Notes under the pieces: generated by a model | What the model was told of the DNA's origin: nothing | Seen by the model: the letters and a program-made list of their open reading frames with translations, nothing else | The model's database searches: none | Shown here: positions 62,375 through 64,000 of the stretch, piece by piece | Numbering within the stretch: the first letter of the stretch is position 1 | Layout: every line of letters starts with the position of its first letter | Source: Runella sp. MFBS21 | Lineage (GTDB): Bacteria > Bacteroidota > Bacteroidia > Cytophagales > Spirosomataceae | DNA: 64,000 bases | Direction: 5' to 3' | NCBI RefSeq assembly: GCF_029433105.1 | Contig: NZ_JARNTW010000003.1 | Location: 310,001 to 374,000 of the forward strand | Position numbers and translations under genes: made by a program

Positions 62375-62468
62375 GCGTGGCATGGGAGTTGAAGTCATTC
62401 AACCTTCTAAAAAGGTCACTCAATCACAATGATTTGGCAATCAGCCTGCCTTACTTTATATTGGGGTT

Positions 62469-63590
62469 GTGATAAAATCAAACCATACTGACCATCTTTC
62501 GTTACGCCAAAAGGCTCAATTAGCATTGAACATATCGGTGATTTATTTTCCACTGCGCCTATATGTCAATATCCATGATTTAGAGCAAGTCTCATGGATA
62601 CTCCGAATGCCTCTATGGACGATGGAATTTAGTGTTATTTTTCTATTTTTTTATCTGTGGATTATCGTAATCGAATGGGTTCAGCAACAGCTATTTGGGT
62701 GGTTTGGGCGTAATTTTCTTCTTGATTTAAAGACTCCCACCCAAATAGCTACTTTTTTGATGGCATGTGGCTTGGCTGTATTGTTCAATATTGTTTTTAG
62801 GATACTATGGACTACCTCCGAAGCCGCCCTTGAAAAGCAGTTTGGTATTATACAAAAACAATCTATCGAAAATACACTATCTCATTTTTATACCCGAGAC
62901 CAAAAAAGAAAGTCCAACAATGGACTAACGTTTATGGCTTTGCTCTCGGCGTTTTACTTTACCTCAAATCGCCGTACCTATCGCCAACTTCAAAATATCC
63001 AAATCGAAGCCGAACGCCTCGAAAAAGAAAATATTCGCGCCCAATTTTCGGCACTAAAAAATCAGGTAAGCCCGCATTTTTTATTTAATAACTTCAGTAT
63101 TTTATCTTCATTAATTGAAACCAATTCAGATTTGTCAGTAACTTTTGTCAATCGCCTTTCAAAAGCTTATCGTTATATTTTAGAACAAAACGAACATGAA
63201 TACATTAGCTTAAAATCAGAACTTGATTTTATTGAAATTTACGTTTTTTTGCTTCTTACACGTTTCGATAAAAAACTCCAAGTCAATATCTCTATCTCAA
63301 CCGAAGAAGCCACTCAATGCTATATTGCTCCTTTGACGCTACAGTTGCTGATTGAAAATGCCGTAAAGCACAATCGAATGTCGGAAATGATGCCTCTAGT
63401 AGTCGATATTTTTTTAGAAAAGGGCTATATCGTAGTCAAAAACCCTCTACAGCTCAGGCTACAGCCCGAAACCTCCACGGGGGTAGGATTACACAATATT
63501 GTCAATCGGTATAAACTATTAACCTCATTCCCGGTTATGATTGAAAAAACAGAAAGTTTTTTTGAAGTACGTATCCCCTTACTCTCATGA
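62469..63590 (+). CDS. sensor histidine kinase of the LytS/YehU type
   Basis: 373 residues. The start is GTG 62469, the only reasonable start before the first membrane segment. Three hydrophobic segments (about 20-32, 52-72, 93-115) are followed by a long coiled helix (QNIQIEAERLEKENIRAQFSAL). The HisKA-type phospho-acceptor His203 lies in NQVSPHFLFNNFSI. The ATPase part has the N-box LQLLIENAVKHN and a G-box GVGLHNIVNRY. It phosphorylates the response regulator encoded in the overlapping next gene. The signal is unknown. Confidence 0.9.
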   Translation: MIKSNHTDHLSLRQKAQLALNISVIYFPLRLYVNIHDLEQVSWILRMPLWTMEFSVIFLFFYLWIIVIEWVQQQLFGWFGRNFLLDLKTPTQIATFLMACGLAVLFNIVFRILWTTSEAALEKQFGIIQKQSIENTLSHFYTRDQKRKSNNGLTFMALLSAFYFTSNRRTYRQLQNIQIEAERLEKENIRAQFSALKNQVSPHFLFNNFSILSSLIETNSDLSVTFVNRLSKAYRYILEQNEHEYISLKSELDFIEIYVFLLLTRFDKKLQVNISISTEEATQCYIAPLTLQLLIENAVKHNRMSEMMPLVVDIFLEKGYIVVKNPLQLRLQPETSTGVGLHNIVNRYKLLTSFPVMIEKTESFFEVRIPLLS

Positions 63591-64000
63591 ATGTATTGAT
63601 TGTAGAAGACGAAAAACTCACAGCCTCTCGCTTAGAAAATCTACTACTCAAATACGACTCCTCGATCAGAGTTTTAGCAATACTTCCCTCTGTTATAGAA
63701 ACTGTGAGTTGGTTTAGGAATACCGCCAATCCAAAACCAGACCTGATCTTTTTGGACATCCATCTCGAAGACGACCTTGGTTTTCGAATCATCGAAATTT
63801 TGAACCTGACTACTCCTATTATATTCACTACTGCCTTCAACGAATACATGCTGAAGGCATTTAAAGTAAACAGCATAGACTATTTGCTCAAGCCCATTGA
63901 TGCCGACGAACTAGCCGCCGCTTTACAGAAGTTTGAACGAATATGGGGAAGTGTTACTACTCCTACTCCTCGTTTCAACGAAATGCTGGAGTTTTTCGAA
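63587..64000 (+). CDS. response regulator, LytTR type likely (truncated by window end)
   Basis: It starts at ATG 63587, overlapping the TGA of the kinase gene (ATGA), and is open to the window end (138 residues visible). The receiver domain is MNVLIVEDEKLTASRLENLL, with the acidic pocket Glu7/Asp8, phospho-acceptor Asp57 in LIFLDIHLED, the Thr-Ala of FTTAFNEYMLKAF, and Lys in SIDYLLKPID. FNEYMLKAFKVNSIDYLLKPI is typical of LytTR regulators, so a LytTR DNA-binding domain should follow. Confidence 0.88.
   Translation, partial: MNVLIVEDEKLTASRLENLLLKYDSSIRVLAILPSVIETVSWFRNTANPKPDLIFLDIHLEDDLGFRIIEILNLTTPIIFTTAFNEYMLKAFKVNSIDYLLKPIDADELAAALQKFERIWGSVTTPTPRFNEMLEFFE

Noticed and set aside
1-64000. 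tRNA or rRNA genes
   Set aside because: No cloverleaf-like block or rRNA-like segment was recognised in any gap; a dedicated scan such as tRNAscan would settle it.

Overview
The window comes from the chromosome of a member of the Bacteroidota, most likely the Cytophagales and probably a Spirosomataceae-type genus. This rests on gene content: a TonB-dependent carboxypeptidase-regulatory receptor, DUF5686, MbnP, DUF6249, PadR and LytTR-type genes, and CRTAC1 paired with a haloperoxidase. Start codons have no Shine-Dalgarno signal, and a few promoters fit the TAnnTTTG type of this phylum. No tRNA, rRNA, CRISPR array, transposase or reverse transcriptase was found. Assignment below phylum level is inference.

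Layout. 1-5.3 kb: the tail of a copper-monooxygenase-like protein, a giant FG-GAP/ASPIC protein and a vanadium-haloperoxidase/PAP2 protein. 5.4-9.5 kb: an ABC transporter of the YbbA/YbbP type divergent from a TesA-like SGNH esterase, the same arrangement as in E. coli. 9.5-13.5 kb: an AT-rich orphan gene between two repeat copies, a mutarotase, a beta-lactamase-fold hydrolase and DUF6249. 13.5-17.4 kb: an ECF sigma factor with an 11-bp inverted repeat upstream, a repeat array, a candidate anti-sigma protein and an outer-membrane receptor. 17.5-33.8 kb: mostly housekeeping or envelope genes (gamma-glutamyltransferase, DUF58, YrdC-fold protein, glycosyltransferase, YihY, thioesterase, MltG, DinB, alpha/beta hydrolase, phospholipase C, fumarase C, a membrane protein and a zinc-ribbon protein). 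34.2-35.2 kb: a large modular repeat array. 35.3-48.5 kb: a sugar isomerase-like protein, a polyprenyl synthase, PBP4-type DacB, DUF2252, an orphan SdhC-like membrane protein, DUF5686, a second copper-monooxygenase-like protein, a PepSY/CWC pair and an alkaline phosphatase.

48.6-53.2 kb is the most unusual part. It holds a leucine-rich-repeat + Roc-COR GTPase + SIR2 gene, split by one in-frame TGA, downstream of a formylglycine-generating-enzyme-like (C-type-lectin fold) gene. The 3' end of that second gene looks like the variable region of a diversity-generating retroelement (DGR). The pair is bracketed by a 40-bp direct repeat (38 of 40 identical). I read it as a candidate conflict or defence cassette: a diversifiable recognition protein next to a GTPase-controlled NAD-consuming effector. 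The effector gene may be inactivated in this strain. No DGR template or reverse transcriptase lies in the window.

53.4-58.6 kb: two tandem MbnP / di-haem peroxidase pairs (copper-protein maturation type), with a CxxCxC-type outer-membrane protein and a small Cys protein. 58.9-61.8 kb: PadR, a TonB-N-terminus-like membrane protein, a true TonB and a small beta-barrel. 61.9-64 kb: a YHS protein and a LytS/LytTR two-component pair cut off by the window edge.

Repeats run through the window. Two short modules (a GTCGGAGAC/TTTGGGG module and a CCGACA..TGTCGG module) occur alone or combined. A family of GGCAACGTT-type palindromes occupies several gene ends.
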